Assembly (NCBI GenBank): GCA_905221215.1
Contig: CAJNCI010000010.1
Span: 1 to 55,673, forward strand
Source: a bacterium
GTDB taxonomy: Bacteria > Bacillota > Bacilli > Lactobacillales > Streptococcaceae
Length of the DNA: 55,673 nucleotides
Direction of reading: 5' to 3'
Shown: positions 37,398 through 47,524 of the stretch, piece after piece
Numbering within the stretch: position 1 is the first letter of the stretch
How the letters are laid out: each line of letters begins with the position of its first letter
Notes under the pieces: model-generated
Databases searched by the model: none
What the model was told of the DNA's origin: nothing
The model's input: the letters and a program-made list of their open reading frames with translations, nothing else
Position numbers and translations under genes: made by a program

Positions 37398-38528
37398 ATG
37401 TTAGATTTGATTCAGACTAGACGAGATTTGCACCAGATTCCAGAGATTGGCTTGGAGGAGTTCAAGACTCATGCTTATTTGCTAGATGTGATTGAGAAAT
37501 TGACTGCGGGCAAGAATTTTGTCCAAGTTCGAACTTGGCGGACAGGTATTTTGGTTTACTTGCAGGGAAGTCAGCCAGAGCGTACTATTGGTTGGAGAAC
37601 AGATATTGATGGTCTTCCTATCGTTGAACAAACAGGCCTTCCTTTTGCTTCTCAGCACCAAGGTCGCATGCACGCCTGTGGACATGATTTCCACATGACC
37701 ATTGCCTTGGGCTGTCTTGAGCGCGCCCTTGAGGAGCAACCAAAGAACAATCTGCTCTTTCTGTTTCAACCTGCTGAAGAAAATGAAGCTGGTGGCATGC
37801 TCATGTATGAGGATGACGCTTTTGGAGACTGGTTGCCAGATCAATTTTATGGCCTCCATGTTCGACCAGATTTGAAGGTTGGACAGATTGCGACCAATAC
37901 TCATACACTCTTTGCAGGGACTTGCGAGGTGAAGATCCGTTTCAAAGGCAAAGGTGGCCACGCAGCTTTTCCTCATGAAGCTAATGATGCCTTGGTGGCG
38001 GCTAGTTACTTTGTAACTCAAGTACAGTCAGTTGTCAGCCGCAATGTCAACCCAATCGAGGGAGCAGTGGTGACCTTTGGTCTTTTCCAAGCTGGAACAA
38101 CCAATAATGTCATCACAGACACAGCCTTTTTGCATGGAACCATTCGGGCTTTGACACAGGACATGAGCCTCTTGGTTCAAAAGAGGGTCAAAACAGTTGC
38201 AGAAGGAGTTGCAGCTGCCTTTGATATGGAAGTCGAAGTGGAACTCAAACAAGGGGGCTACTTGCCTGTTGAGAACAATCCAGCCTTGGCGCGTGAACTG
38301 ATGAATTTCTTTGAAGAAAAAGACGGAATCGAGTTGATTGATATCGAGCCTGCTATGACAGGTGAGGACTTTGGTTATCTCCTTTCAAAGGTTGATGGTG
38401 TTATGTTTTGGCTAGGTATCGATAGTCCCTACGCTCTTCATCACCCTCAGATGAGTCCTAAGGAAGAAGCATTAGCTATTGGGGTGGATGCGGTCTCTAG
38501 TTTCCTGAAAAAGAAGGCAGCAGAGTAG
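37398..38528 (+). CDS. N-acetyldiaminopimelate deacetylase (M20 family)
   Basis: 376 residues. M20 amidohydrolase: [17 protein letters not shown], metal-binding [15 protein letters not shown], catalytic Glu in [12 protein letters not shown], dimerisation domain about residues 180-290, and a C-terminal [10 protein letters not shown]. It follows dapH directly, which identifies the substrate as N-acetyl-DAP rather than hippurate or an amino acid conjugate (context inference). TAGGAGGATAGATAG precedes the ATG. Confidence 0.92.
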   Translation: MLDLIQTRRDLHQIPEIGLEEFKTHAYLLDVIEKLTAGKNFVQVRTWRTGILVYLQGSQPERTIGWRTDIDGLPIVEQTGLPFASQHQGRMHACGHDFHMTIALGCLERALEEQPKNNLLFLFQPAEENEAGGMLMYEDDAFGDWLPDQFYGLHVRPDLKVGQIATNTHTLFAGTCEVKIRFKGKGGHAAFPHEANDALVAASYFVTQVQSVVSRNVNPIEGAVVTFGLFQAGTTNNVITDTAFLHGTIRALTQDMSLLVQKRVKTVAEGVAAAFDMEVEVELKQGGYLPVENNPALARELMNFFEEKDGIELIDIEPAMTGEDFGYLLSKVDGVMFWLGIDSPYALHHPQMSPKEEALAIGVDAVSSFLKKKAAE

Positions 38529-38539
38529 AGGAATTGGCT

Positions 38540-39079
38540 ATGAAAGCAGAACTACGCAAGAAAATTTTGCAAGAAATGAAGGCTTTATCTCAAGAACAAA
38601 AACAGGCTATAGATCAAGCTTTAACCGAGCGATTGTTACAACATCCCTTTTACCAAGAAGCCAAGGTCATCGCAACCTATCTCTCTTTTCCTCATGAGTT
38701 TCAAACGCAGAAACTGATTGAGCAGGCACTGAAGGATGGCAAGAAGGTTCTGATACCCAAAACCTATCCCAAGGGGCGCATGGACTTTGTGGTCTATGAT
38801 CCGCAGCAGTTGGTAAAAACTTCCTTTGGCTTACTGGAACCACAGGGAGATTTGGAAGTAGTGGATGCCTCTCAGATTGATTTGATTCATGTTCCAGGGC
38901 TGGCTTTTACGACAAAGGGTTATCGGATTGGCTATGGCGGAGGCTATTATGACCGCTATCTGGAACAGTTTACTGGTCATACTTTGAGTACGGTTTATCA
39001 TTATCAAGTTCAGGACTTTATCCCTGAAAAGCATGATATTCCTGTTGAGGAGGTTCTGATTGATGAAAGAAATCTTTGA
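38540..39079 (+). CDS. 5-formyltetrahydrofolate cyclo-ligase
   Basis: 179 residues from the ATG at 38540, preceded by AGAGGA; a TTG two codons earlier is less likely. Motifs: basic N-terminal KAELRKKILQEMKAL, FPHEFQTQKLI, IPKTYPKG and the signature RIGYGGGYYDRYLEQF. It recycles 5-formyl-THF to 5,10-methenyl-THF with ATP. The gene lies 11 bp after the deacetylase and overlaps the rhomboid gene by 17 bp. Confidence 0.93.
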   Translation: MKAELRKKILQEMKALSQEQKQAIDQALTERLLQHPFYQEAKVIATYLSFPHEFQTQKLIEQALKDGKKVLIPKTYPKGRMDFVVYDPQQLVKTSFGLLEPQGDLEVVDASQIDLIHVPGLAFTTKGYRIGYGGGYYDRYLEQFTGHTLSTVYHYQVQDFIPEKHDIPVEEVLIDERNL

Positions 39080-39740
39080 TAGGCGTTACCCTGTGACGAG
39101 TTTCTTCCTCTTAGTGACGGCCTTGGTATTTCTACTAATGTTGGTAACTACAGGAGGAAACTTTGACAGGGCAGATACCCTATTTCGATTTGGAGCCATG
39201 TACGGGCCTGTCATCCGCCTCTTTCCTGAGCAGATTTGGCGTCTCTTCTCTGCCATTTTTGTTCATATTGGGTGGGAGCATTTCATTGTTAATATGCTTT
39301 CGCTTTATTATCTTGGAAGGCAGGTAGAGGAGATTTTCGGTTCTAAGCAGTTTTTCTTTCTCTATCTCTTATCTGGAATGATGGGCAATCTCTTTGTTTT
39401 TGTATTTAGTCCCAAATCCTTAGCAGCAGGAGCTTCTACTTCTCTCTATGGACTATTTGCTGCGATTATTGTTCTTCGCTATGCAACTCGCAATCCTTAT
39501 ATCCAACAGCTAGGGCAATCTTATCTGACACTTTTTGTGGTTAACATTATTGGAAGTATTCTGATTCCAGGGATCAGTCTAGCAGGTCATATCGGAGGTG
39601 CAGTTGGTGGCGCATTTTTAGCAGTTATCTTTCCAGTTAGAGGAGAAAGACGGATGTATAGCTCTAGTCAGAGATTGGTAGCGACAGTACTATTTGTAGG
39701 ACTCGCAGTTTTTCTTTTCTACAAGGGAATGGGGTTGTGA
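39063..39740 (+). CDS. Rhomboid family intramembrane serine protease
   Basis: 225 residues, six to seven helices. GWEHFIVNMLSLYYLG (helix 2, HxxxN), catalytic Ser in GASTSLYGLFAA (GxSx) and catalytic His in LAGHIGGAVGGAFLA are present. The start at 39063 has AGGAGG 9 bp upstream; a TTG one codon earlier is less likely. Overlaps the previous gene, so it is translationally linked to it. Substrates of bacterial rhomboids are mostly unknown. Confidence 0.93.
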   Translation: MKEIFDRRYPVTSFFLLVTALVFLLMLVTTGGNFDRADTLFRFGAMYGPVIRLFPEQIWRLFSAIFVHIGWEHFIVNMLSLYYLGRQVEEIFGSKQFFFLYLLSGMMGNLFVFVFSPKSLAAGASTSLYGLFAAIIVLRYATRNPYIQQLGQSYLTLFVVNIIGSILIPGISLAGHIGGAVGGAFLAVIFPVRGERRMYSSSQRLVATVLFVGLAVFLFYKGMGL

Positions 39741-39767
39741 CGAAGTTGAAAGAAAATTTGTGTAATG

Positions 39768-39804
39768 AAAAAAGATAAGGCATTTTTTGAACCCTATCTT
39801 TTTT
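39768..39804. terminator. Convergent terminator between the rhomboid gene and galU
   Basis: AAAAAAGATA...TATCTTTTTT, 10-bp stem with a loop of about 17 nt, T-runs on both strands. Confidence 0.82.
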
Positions 39805-39807
39805 GTT

Positions 39808-40707
39808 TTATTCCTTCTCAGCCAATTCTTTTCCTAGTTGGATGAGGTATTCTTTCAAATCATCTTTGACTTGTGGATGTTTGAGGGCGTAGTCAATAGA
39901 TGTTTTCATAAAGCCAAACTTATCCCCAACGTCGTAACGAGCTCCTGTAAATTCACGGGCAAAAACACGCTGTGTTTTATTAAGCGTATCGATAGCATCG
40001 GTAAGCTGGATTTCATTTCCAGCACCAGGAGCTTGCTTTTCGAGGATATCAAAAATTTCCGGTGTGAGAAGATAGCGACCGATAATTGCTAAATCACTTG
40101 GTGCATCTTCGGGAGCTGGTTTTTCAACGAAAGTTTCAACGCTATAGAGACCATTGATTCCTTCGCCTTGAGGAGCAATCACTCCATATGATGAAACGTC
40201 TTCGTGTGGTACGGGCATGACAGCAATGGTTGATGCGTGTGTCTTTTCGTAATCATTCATCAGTTGTTTTGTCAACGGAACGGCATTCTCATCTGTGATG
40301 TCCATAAGGTCATCACCAAGCATGACAACGAAGGGCTCATTCCCTACAAAAGCTTTGGCTTGTAGGACAGCGTCCCCAAGACCACGAGGGTGAGTTTGGC
40401 GAATGAAATGGAGGCGCATGCCAGTTGCTTCATCTACTAGTTTTAACAGATCCGTTTTACCTTTTTCTTTGAGGTTGTACTCAAGCTCAAAATTTGAATC
40501 AAAGTGGTCCTCAATAGAACGTTTTGATTTACCAGTGACAACCAGAATATCTTCGATACCTGATTTAAGAGCCTCTTCCACGATAAATTGGATAGTTGGT
40601 TTATCTACAATTGGCAACATTTCTTTGGCAAGGGCCTTGGTTGCTGGTAAAAATCGAGTTCCTAGTCCAGCGGCAGGAATGACTGCTTTTCTAACTTTCA
40701 GTGCCAT
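39808..40707 (-). CDS. galU: UTP-glucose-1-phosphate uridylyltransferase
   Basis: 299 residues. Nucleotidyltransferase fold with [27 protein letters not shown] and [20 protein letters not shown]. It makes UDP-glucose, precursor for capsule and other glycans; in pneumococcus galU is needed for capsule synthesis (family knowledge). A weak AAGGATT precedes the ATG. It follows gpsA by 21 bp in the same orientation. Confidence 0.96.
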   Translation of the reverse strand: MALKVRKAVIPAAGLGTRFLPATKALAKEMLPIVDKPTIQFIVEEALKSGIEDILVVTGKSKRSIEDHFDSNFELEYNLKEKGKTDLLKLVDEATGMRLHFIRQTHPRGLGDAVLQAKAFVGNEPFVVMLGDDLMDITDENAVPLTKQLMNDYEKTHASTIAVMPVPHEDVSSYGVIAPQGEGINGLYSVETFVEKPAPEDAPSDLAIIGRYLLTPEIFDILEKQAPGAGNEIQLTDAIDTLNKTQRVFAREFTGARYDVGDKFGFMKTSIDYALKHPQVKDDLKEYLIQLGKELAEKE

Positions 40708-40728
40708 AATAATCCTTTCTATAGAGGG

Positions 40729-41745
40729 CTAAGACCACTCATTTTCTGCTTTAAATTCATTGTTCATGATGTCATAAATGGCATCTTTGATATTGGTTCC
40801 GTTGTAGATAACTTGGTAAATGGCCTGTGTAATTGGCATATAAACTCCAAGTTCTTGCGCTAGTTCATAGGCTGCTCGAGTCGTTGAAATACCTTCAATT
40901 ACCATGCCCATGTTGGCTTCGATATCAGCTAGGGATTCTCCACGACCAAGGGCATCGCCGGCTCTCCAGTTACGAGAGTGGATGGAGGTTCCTGTTACGA
41001 TAAGGTCTCCCACACCAGATAAGCCACTATAGGTCAATGGACTGGCCCCGAGTGCTACCCCTAGGCGGGTAATTTCTGCCAGGCCTCGAGCGATGATGGC
41101 CGCCTTAGCATTGTCACCAAATCCCAGACCATGTAAAGCTCCGGCACCGACAGCAATAATATTTTTAAGAGCACCGGCAGTTTCGACTCCAATAACATCC
41201 GTATTGGTATAAAGTCGGAAGTAGTGATTACTAAAGAGCTCCTGAACGTATTGAGCTGTTTGTAAATCTTTAGAAGCAGCAGTGATTAAAGTTAGGTCAC
41301 GCACAATGGTTTCTTCTGCATGACTAGGACCTGAAACAACGACAATATCACTGCGGAGATGTTCAGGAATTTCTTCTTCAAGAATGGTTGATAATCGTTT
41401 ATGGCTATCAGGTTCTAATCCCTTTGATGCATGCATGATAATCGCCTTATGGTCCAAGGTTTTTGCGACTTGTTGGGCAACAAGTCGTGTCACTTTTGTT
41501 GGGACAACAAACAAAATCGCATCCACATCTTTCAGAGTCTCTGCTAAGTCAGTGTAGGCAATGATTTTCTCATCTAGAACGACATCTTTAAAGTAGTGTG
41601 TATTAGTATGGTGTGTATTAATTTCATTGATTTGTTCGGGAATATTTCCCCAAATACGTACCTCGTGTCCATTGTCATTTAAGACTTGTGAAAGGGCAGT
41701 CCCCCAAGAACCAGGCCCCAAGACGGCGACGGTTTGTTTTTCCAT
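40729..41745 (-). CDS. gpsA: Glycerol-3-phosphate dehydrogenase [NAD(P)+]
   Basis: 338 residues. N-terminal Rossmann motif [15 protein letters not shown], substrate site motif GLEPDSHKR with [24 protein letters not shown], and a C-terminal helical domain. It reduces DHAP to sn-glycerol-3-phosphate for phospholipid synthesis. AAGGAGGAAATC precedes the ATG. Upstream of galU in one operon. In pneumococcal genomes other genes lie between this locus and argS (recollection). Confidence 0.96.
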   Translation of the reverse strand: MEKQTVAVLGPGSWGTALSQVLNDNGHEVRIWGNIPEQINEINTHHTNTHYFKDVVLDEKIIAYTDLAETLKDVDAILFVVPTKVTRLVAQQVAKTLDHKAIIMHASKGLEPDSHKRLSTILEEEIPEHLRSDIVVVSGPSHAEETIVRDLTLITAASKDLQTAQYVQELFSNHYFRLYTNTDVIGVETAGALKNIIAVGAGALHGLGFGDNAKAAIIARGLAEITRLGVALGASPLTYSGLSGVGDLIVTGTSIHSRNWRAGDALGRGESLADIEANMGMVIEGISTTRAAYELAQELGVYMPITQAIYQVIYNGTNIKDAIYDIMNNEFKAENEWS

Positions 41746-41849
41746 GATTTCCTCCTTAATAGAGTCCTTTTCATTATTCTATCATATTCTAGAGGATTTT
41801 GCACTTGCATTGCTGGGTAGTGGTGGCTTTGTTACTTGAAAAATACATA

Positions 41850-41890
41850 AAAAACCGAGATGAAGGGATAAACTCTTAGTCTCGGTTTTT
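41850..41890. terminator. Terminator between gpsA and the small membrane gene
   Basis: AAAAACCGAGA...TCTCGGTTTTT 11-bp stem with a loop of about 19 nt; U-runs on both strands. It lies downstream of the 41915-42160 gene on the minus strand. Confidence 0.85.
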
Positions 41891-41914
41891 ATATTCCTTA
41901 AAGAATAGCTAGGT

Positions 41915-42160
41915 TTATTTCAATTGATCTGTAATGTCTTTTGATAGCAACATTCCCAGATGATAAGTTTTATTGATATAAGCGATGACATCATTGATAT
42001 TTTCAGTCGTTTGAATTTTCTCTTTGATGTCAGCCCTAAATGTTTCATCCTTTAAAAGTTGTTCTTGGTAGAGTCTTTGAAGTCGTTCTTTCTCGTACTT
42101 ATTGAGCAGAAAAAGGAACACCAAGCTAATTACAACGAGGATATAAGCATATTGGCTCAT
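41915..42160 (-). CDS. Small membrane-anchored protein
   Basis: 81 residues from the ATG at 42160, preceded by GGGAGATTTCCT; a longer reading from 42226 runs through an intergenic repeat and is rejected. N-terminal helix (YAYILVVISLVFLFLL), then a charged coiled-coil-like segment (KYEKERLQRLYQEQLLKDE) and a C-terminal region (NINDVIAYINKTYHLG). No recognised family. It stands alone next to a repeat-rich junction. Confidence 0.7.
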   Translation of the reverse strand: MSQYAYILVVISLVFLFLLNKYEKERLQRLYQEQLLKDETFRADIKEKIQTTENINDVIAYINKTYHLGMLLSKDITDQLK

Positions 42161-42518
42161 AGGAAATCTCCCTGTATGATAAAGAAGTAGTAGTGAGTAG
42201 ATTGAATTAGTGAAGCGCCTAACCAAATCCTCGATAGGATTTGGTGTTAGTTACTTATACTCTTAGAAAATCTCTTCAAACCACGTCAGCGTCGCCTTGC
42301 CGTACTCAAGTACAGCCTGCGGCTAGTTTCCTAGTTTGCTCTTTGATTTTCATTGAGTATTAGATTACTTTACAATAAAGTGATTAAAAGATTACGACAT
42401 GAGCCTAACCAAATCGATATTATTTGGTTAGGTGAATTAGTGAAGCGTTTAGGCAATTCGCCAGATAGCGATTGCCGTCAAGAGACTAGGAACTTTAGTT
42501 CCAGTCTCTTGTAACGAT
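42161..42518. other. Repeat-rich junction between the small membrane gene and argS
   Basis: No gene. It holds TGAATTAGTGAAGCG in two copies (near 42204 and 42432) and CCTAACCAAATC in two copies (near 42220 and 42405). Near each is a hairpin: AAATCCT-CGAT-AGGATTT inside CTAAC...GTTAG, and CCTAACCAAAT...ATTTGGTTAGG. A short BOX lies between the copies. A GC-rich hairpin (CAAGAGACT...AGTCTCTTG, about 42479-42511) abuts the argS end. Confidence 0.7.
42256..42361. repeat. Short BOX element (A-C, no boxB), copy 3
   Basis: Begins TATACTCTTAGAAAATCTC, has GTCAGCGTCGCCTTGCCGTA, then goes directly to GCCTGCGGCTAG and ends TTCATTGAGTAT. The central B unit is absent. Between two copies of the junction repeat. 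Confidence 0.9.
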
Positions 42519-44210
42519 TTACATCTTCTCTGGCGCTTCTACTCCAAGCAAGCGAAGGGATTCTTTGAGAACAACTGCAGTTGCGTAGCTGAGAGCTAGA
42601 CGGCTGTCGCGCTCAGGACTTTCGTCTAGGATACGTGTATGTGCATAGTACTTGTTGAAGGCTTGAGCCAGGCTAATTGCAAATTTAGCAATGATAGAAG
42701 GTTCAAAGTTATCAGCCGCACGGTTGATAATACGTGGGAAGTCTTGGATGAGTTTGATGATTTCCCAGCTTTCAGTATCATTCAGGCTATAGTTACCAGC
42801 TGTTTCTGGTTTGAAATCTGCTTTACGCAAGATCGATTGGATACGAGCGTAGGCGTATTGAACGTAAGGTCCAGTTTCACCTTCGAAGGATACCATGGCC
42901 TCTAGGTCAAAGTCATATCCGTTTGTACGGTCAGTCTTGAGGTCATAGAACTTAATAGCTCCAACCCCAACAGCATGCGCTACCTGATCTTTATTTTCAA
43001 GTTCAGGATTTTTAGCTTCGATTTGGGCCTTGGCACGACTAACAGCCTCTGCAACTGTAGGCTCTAGCAAGATGACATTTCCTTTACGAGTAGAGAGTTT
43101 TTTCCCTTCTTTTGTAACCAAACCAAAAGGAACGTGAGTAATGTCTTCACTCCAGTCGTAGCCCATCTCTTTCAAGACAGCTTTGAGCTGTTTAAAGTGG
43201 GCAGATTGCTCTTGACCAACGACGTAGATAGATTTAGCAAATTGGTATTCGTTTTTACGGTAAAGGGCTGCAGCCAAGTCACGTGTGATATAGAGAGTTG
43301 CTCCATCAGATTTCTTGATAAGGGCTGGATGTTCAATTCCATATTTCTCAAGATTGACAACTTGGGCACCTTCTGACTCAACAAGAAGTCCTTTTTCAGA
43401 AAGAATGTCTACAACTGCATCCATCTTATCGTTGTAGAAGGCTTCTCCGTTGTAGCTGTCAAATTCAACCTTCAGTTCATTGTAAAGGCGGTTAAATTCC
43501 ACCAAACTTTCATCACGGAACCATTGCCAAAGAGCAAGAGCTTCCTCATCTCCATTTTCCAGTTTACGGAACCATTCGCGCGCTTCTTCATCCAAGCTAG
43601 GGTCGTTTTCAGCTTCAGCATTGATGCGGACATAGAGTTTAAGAAGTTCATCGATTGGATGAGCTTTTACAGCTTCTTCGTCGCCCCATTTTTTGTAGGC
43701 AACAATCAACATCCCAAACTGTTTACCCCAGTCTCCCAAATGGTTGACCTTGACCGTTTGATAACCGATTTTTTGGAAAATATGTGACAAGCTATCTCCG
43801 ATAACAGTTGAGCGTAGGTGACCGATAGAAAATGGTTTAGCGATATTGGGACTAGACATGTCGATCACAACATTTTCTTGTTTGCCAATGTTTTGGTCAG
43901 CATAGTGTTCTTTTTCAGTGATAACAGCTTGCAATACTTGAGCAGAAATGGCAGATTTATCAAGGAAAAAGTTAACGTAAGGTCCTGTTGCGACAACCTT
44001 TTCAAAGGCTTGACTGTTAATCTTTTCAGCCAGTTCAGCCGCAATCATTTGAGGGGCTTTACGCTCGACTTTGGCAAGAGAAAAAGCAGGGAAAGCGATG
44101 TCTCCCATTTCTGAGTTTTTAGGGGTTTCCAGTAAATTTAAAATAGCCTCTTGGTCCAGGCTATCAATGACGCTAGCCAACTCGCTAGCAATCAATTCTT
44201 TTGTATTCAT
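42519..44210 (-). CDS. argS: Arginyl-tRNA synthetase
   Basis: 563 residues. Class I: the HIGH-type motif is SIGHLRST in [15 protein letters not shown], and the KMSKS region reads KLSTRKGNV, as in many ArgRS proteins. The DALR anticodon-binding domain is at the C-terminus ([14 protein letters not shown]). AAAGGAGCTCTTA precedes the ATG. Divergent from argR across 135 bp; extended -10 TGATAAAAT on the minus strand. A GC-rich hairpin follows the stop codon. Confidence 0.96.
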   Translation of the reverse strand: MNTKELIASELASVIDSLDQEAILNLLETPKNSEMGDIAFPAFSLAKVERKAPQMIAAELAEKINSQAFEKVVATGPYVNFFLDKSAISAQVLQAVITEKEHYADQNIGKQENVVIDMSSPNIAKPFSIGHLRSTVIGDSLSHIFQKIGYQTVKVNHLGDWGKQFGMLIVAYKKWGDEEAVKAHPIDELLKLYVRINAEAENDPSLDEEAREWFRKLENGDEEALALWQWFRDESLVEFNRLYNELKVEFDSYNGEAFYNDKMDAVVDILSEKGLLVESEGAQVVNLEKYGIEHPALIKKSDGATLYITRDLAAALYRKNEYQFAKSIYVVGQEQSAHFKQLKAVLKEMGYDWSEDITHVPFGLVTKEGKKLSTRKGNVILLEPTVAEAVSRAKAQIEAKNPELENKDQVAHAVGVGAIKFYDLKTDRTNGYDFDLEAMVSFEGETGPYVQYAYARIQSILRKADFKPETAGNYSLNDTESWEIIKLIQDFPRIINRAADNFEPSIIAKFAISLAQAFNKYYAHTRILDESPERDSRLALSYATAVVLKESLRLLGVEAPEKM

Positions 44211-44296
44211 TAAGAGCTCCTTTTTGGACTTTTCTACTATTTTATCACAATTTTAAAGAAAGAAGAAAAAATTTTTGAAATCTCCTATTTTTTTGG

Positions 44297-44302
44297 TATA
44301 AT
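44297..44302 (+). promoter_or_regulatory. -10 of argR
   Basis: TATAAT, 44 bp before the argR ATG. Confidence 0.6.
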
Positions 44303-44317
44303 ATAGTTATAAAATTA

Positions 44318-44334
44318 GTTATAAATATTCACAT
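44318..44334. promoter_or_regulatory. ARG-box-like site downstream of the argR -10
   Basis: On the minus strand ATGTGAATATTTATAAC; the first half matches the ArgR consensus TGAATWWWWATTCA well, the second half only partly. It would cover the argR transcription start, so autorepression is possible. Confidence 0.45.
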
Positions 44335-44345
44335 AAGAGGATTTT

Positions 44346-44792
44346 ATGAGAAAAAGAGATCGTCATCAGTTAATAAAAAAAATGATTACTGAGGAGAAAT
44401 TAAGTACACAAAAAGAAATTCAAGATCGGTTGGAGGCGCACAATGTCTTTGTGACGCAGACAACCCTGTCTCGTGATTTGCGCGAAATCGGCTTGACCAA
44501 GGTCAAGAAAAATGATATGGTGTATTATGTACTAGCAAATGAGACAGAAAAGATTGATTTGGTGGAATTTTTGTCTCATCATTTAGAAGGCGTTGCAAGA
44601 GCAGAGTTTACCTTGGTGCTTCATACCAAACTGGGAGAAGCCTCTGTTTTGGCCAATATTGTAGATGCAAACAAGGATGAATGGATTTTAGGAACAGTTG
44701 CTGGTGCCAATACCTTATTGGTCATTTGTCGAGACCAGCACGTTGCCAAACTCATGGAAGATCGTTTGCTAGATTTGATGAAAGATAAGTAA
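44346..44792 (+). CDS. argR: Arginine repressor ArgR
   Basis: 148 residues, normal length. N-terminal winged helix ([38 protein letters not shown]) and C-terminal hexamerisation/arginine-binding domain ([35 protein letters not shown]). Sits divergently from argS and before mutS, as in pneumococcus. AAGAGGATTTT precedes the ATG. An ARG-box-like site upstream suggests self-control. Streptococci often have more than one ArgR-type protein, so which genes this copy controls is not evident here. Confidence 0.95.
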   Translation: MRKRDRHQLIKKMITEEKLSTQKEIQDRLEAHNVFVTQTTLSRDLREIGLTKVKKNDMVYYVLANETEKIDLVEFLSHHLEGVARAEFTLVLHTKLGEASVLANIVDANKDEWILGTVAGANTLLVICRDQHVAKLMEDRLLDLMKDK

Positions 44793-44823
44793 GGTCTTGG
44801 GAGTTGCTCTCAAGACTTATTTT
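44792..44823 (+). terminator. Hairpin between argR and mutS
   Basis: GGTCTTG-G-GAG / CTC-T-CAAGACT followed by TATTTTTG. Likely partial terminator. Confidence 0.65.
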
Positions 44824-44842
44824 TGACAAGGAGAGACGGAAA

Positions 44843-47377
44843 ATGGCGACAGAAAAGCTATCACCCGGCATGCAACAGTATGTGGATATTAAAAAGCAAT
44901 ATCCAGATGCTTTTTTGCTCTTTCGGATGGGTGATTTTTATGAATTGTTTTATGAGGATGCGGTCAATGCTGCGCAGATTCTGGAAATTTCCTTAACGAG
45001 TCGCAACAAGAATGCGGACAATCCGATTCCTATGGCGGGTGTTCCCTATCATTCTGCTCAACAGTACATCGATGTCTTGATTGAGCAGGGCTATAAGGTA
45101 GCCATTGCAGAGCAGATGGAAGATCCCAAACAAGCAGTTGGGGTTGTTAAACGAGAGGTTGTTCAGGTCATTACACCCGGGACAGTAGTCGATAGCACTA
45201 AGCCGGACAGCCAGAATAATTTCTTGGTTGCCGTAGATCGTGATGGCAGTCAATTTGGACTAGCTTACATGGATCTGGTGACCGGAGACTTTTATGTGAC
45301 AGGTCTATTGGATTTCACGCTGGTTTGTGGGGAAATTCGTAATCTCAAGGCTCGAGAAGTGGTGCTGGGTTATGATTTGTCTGATGCAGAAGAACAGATT
45401 CTCAGTCGCCAGATGAATCTGGTGCTCTCTTATGAGAAAGAAGGCTTTGAGGACCTTCATTTACTGGATTCACGATTGGCAGCGGTGGAGCAAGCAGCAT
45501 CTAGCAAGCTCCTTCAGTATGTCCATCGAACTCAGATGAGGGAATTGAACCACCTCAAACCTATTATCCGCTATGAAATCAAAGATTTCTTGCAGATGGA
45601 TTATGCGACCAAGACTAGTCTGGATTTGGTTGAAAATGCCCGTTCAGGCAAGAAGCAAGGCAGTCTTTTCTGGCTTTTGGATGAAACCAAAACGGCTATG
45701 GGGATGCGTCTTTTGCGTTCTTGGATTCATCGCCCCTTGATTGATAAGGAGCGAATCGTCCAACGTCAAGAAGTGGTGCAGGTCTTTCTTGACCACTTCT
45801 TTGAGCGTAGTGATTTGACAGATAGTCTCAAGGGTGTTTATGACATCGAACGTTTGGCTAGTCGGGTTTCTTTTGGCAAAACAAATCCCAAGGATCTCTT
45901 GCAATTGGCGACGACTTTATCTAGTGTGCCACGGATCCGAGCGATTTTAGAAGGGATGGAGCAACCTGCCCTGGCCTATCTCATCGCCCAACTAGATGGA
46001 ATTCCTGAGTTGGAGAGCTTGATTAGCGTAGCCATTGCTCCTGAAGCTCCTCATGTGATTACGGAAGGTGGCATTATCCGTACGGGATTTGATGAGACCT
46101 TAGACAAGTACCGTCGTGTGCTCAGAGAAGGGACTGGTTGGATTGCTGAGATTGAGGCTAAGGAGCGGGAAAACTCTGGCATCAGCACGCTTAAGATTGA
46201 CTACAATAAAAAGGACGGCTACTATTTCCATGTGACCAATTCACAACTGGGAAATGTGCCTGCTCACTTTTTCCGCAAGGCAACGCTGAAAAACTCGGAA
46301 CGTTTTGGAACTGAGGAATTGGCGCGTATCGAGGGAGATATGCTGGAGGCGCGTGAGAAGTCAGCCAACCTAGAGTACGAAATCTTTATGCGTATTCGTG
46401 AAGACGTTAGCAAGTACATCCAGCGTTTGCAGTCTCTAGCTCAAGGGATTGCGACAGTCGATGTTTTACAAAGCTTGGCAGTTGTAGCTGAAACCCAGCA
46501 TTTGATTCGACCAGAGTTCGGAGACGATTCACAGATTGATATCCAGAAAGGGCGCCATGCTGTCGTTGAAAAGGTTATGGGGGCTCAGACCTATATTCCA
46601 AATACGATTCAGATGGCAGAAGATACCAGTATTCAACTGATTACAGGTCCAAACATGAGTGGGAAGTCAACCTACATGCGTCAGTTAGCCATGACGGCGG
46701 TGATGGCCCAGCTGGGTTCTTATGTGCCAGCAGAAAATGCCCATTTGCCAATTTTTGATGCAATCTTTACCCGTATCGGAGCGGCCGATGATTTGGTTTC
46801 AGGTCAATCAACCTTCATGGTAGAGATGATGGAGGCCAACAATGCCATTTCGCATGCGACTAAGAATTCTTTGATTCTCTTTGATGAGTTAGGACGGGGA
46901 ACCGCGACTTATGACGGGATGGCTCTTGCCCAGTCCATCATCGAATATATCCATGAGCACATCGGAGCCAAGACCCTCTTTGCGACCCACTACCATGAGT
47001 TGACCAGTCTGGAGTCTAGTTTACAACACTTGGTCAATGTCCACGTGGCAACCTTGGAGCAGGATGGGCAGGTCACTTTCCTTCATAAGATTGAACCAGG
47101 CCCAGCTGACAAATCCTACGGTATTCATGTTGCTAAGATTGCTGGCTTGCCAGCAGACCTCCTAACAAGAGCGGATAAGATATTGACTCAGTTAGAGAGT
47201 CAGGGTACAGAAAGTCCTGTCCCAATGAGGCAAACAAGTGCTGTCACTGAACAGATTTCACTCTTTGATACGGCAGAAGAAAATCCTATCCTAGCAGAAT
47301 TAGCTAAACTGGATGTTTACAACATGACACCTATGCAGGCTATGAATGTCTTGGTTGAGTTAAAACAAAAATTATAA
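44843..47377 (+). CDS. mutS: DNA mismatch repair protein MutS (HexA)
   Basis: 844 residues from the ATG at 44843, preceded by AAGGAGAGACGG; an upstream start at 44804 adds 13 unlikely residues. N-terminal mismatch-binding domain with [10 protein letters not shown] (Phe-x-Glu), connector, lever and clamp, then the ATPase: Walker [14 protein letters not shown], Walker [17 protein letters not shown], and ATHYHEL. It recognises mismatches and starts repair. hexA was first named in pneumococcus. The C-terminal tail is short. Confidence 0.97.
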   Translation: MATEKLSPGMQQYVDIKKQYPDAFLLFRMGDFYELFYEDAVNAAQILEISLTSRNKNADNPIPMAGVPYHSAQQYIDVLIEQGYKVAIAEQMEDPKQAVGVVKREVVQVITPGTVVDSTKPDSQNNFLVAVDRDGSQFGLAYMDLVTGDFYVTGLLDFTLVCGEIRNLKAREVVLGYDLSDAEEQILSRQMNLVLSYEKEGFEDLHLLDSRLAAVEQAASSKLLQYVHRTQMRELNHLKPIIRYEIKDFLQMDYATKTSLDLVENARSGKKQGSLFWLLDETKTAMGMRLLRSWIHRPLIDKERIVQRQEVVQVFLDHFFERSDLTDSLKGVYDIERLASRVSFGKTNPKDLLQLATTLSSVPRIRAILEGMEQPALAYLIAQLDGIPELESLISVAIAPEAPHVITEGGIIRTGFDETLDKYRRVLREGTGWIAEIEAKERENSGISTLKIDYNKKDGYYFHVTNSQLGNVPAHFFRKATLKNSERFGTEELARIEGDMLEAREKSANLEYEIFMRIREDVSKYIQRLQSLAQGIATVDVLQSLAVVAETQHLIRPEFGDDSQIDIQKGRHAVVEKVMGAQTYIPNTIQMAEDTSIQLITGPNMSGKSTYMRQLAMTAVMAQLGSYVPAENAHLPIFDAIFTRIGAADDLVSGQSTFMVEMMEANNAISHATKNSLILFDELGRGTATYDGMALAQSIIEYIHEHIGAKTLFATHYHELTSLESSLQHLVNVHVATLEQDGQVTFLHKIEPGPADKSYGIHVAKIAGLPADLLTRADKILTQLESQGTESPVPMRQTSAVTEQISLFDTAEENPILAELAKLDVYNMTPMQAMNVLVELKQKL

Positions 47378-47421
47378 AGCCAAAAATGACTAGTCATTCT
47401 AGCTGTATCAAGGAGACTTCT

Positions 47422-47450
47422 TTGACAAGTTCCCACTTTTTTGCTAGAAT
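47422..47450 (+). promoter_or_regulatory. Promoter of patA
   Basis: -35 TTGACA (47422-47427), 17-bp spacer, -10 TAGAAT (47445-47450). Close to consensus, so it would be strong unless attenuated. Confidence 0.88.
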
Positions 47451-47472
47451 AACATCACACAAACAGAATGAG

Positions 47473-47513
47473 AAGGAGCTGACGCATTGTCGCTCCCTTT
47501 TGTCTATTTTTTT
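47473..47513 (+). terminator. Transcription attenuator in the patA leader
   Basis: GGAGC-T-GAC / GTC-GCTCC stem with a 5-nt loop and a U-rich tail (CTTTTGTCTATTTTTTT). It ends 11 bp before the patA start. In S. pneumoniae, disruption of the hairpin upstream of patA raises patAB expression and gives fluoroquinolone efflux (established knowledge). Here it looks intact. Confidence 0.8.
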
Positions 47514-47524
47514 AAGGAGAAAAT

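Noticed and set aside
42479..42511. Terminator of argS
   Set aside because: The hairpin is strong but lacks a U-tract in the argS direction (GACGGC follows), so it is not called as a standard intrinsic terminator.
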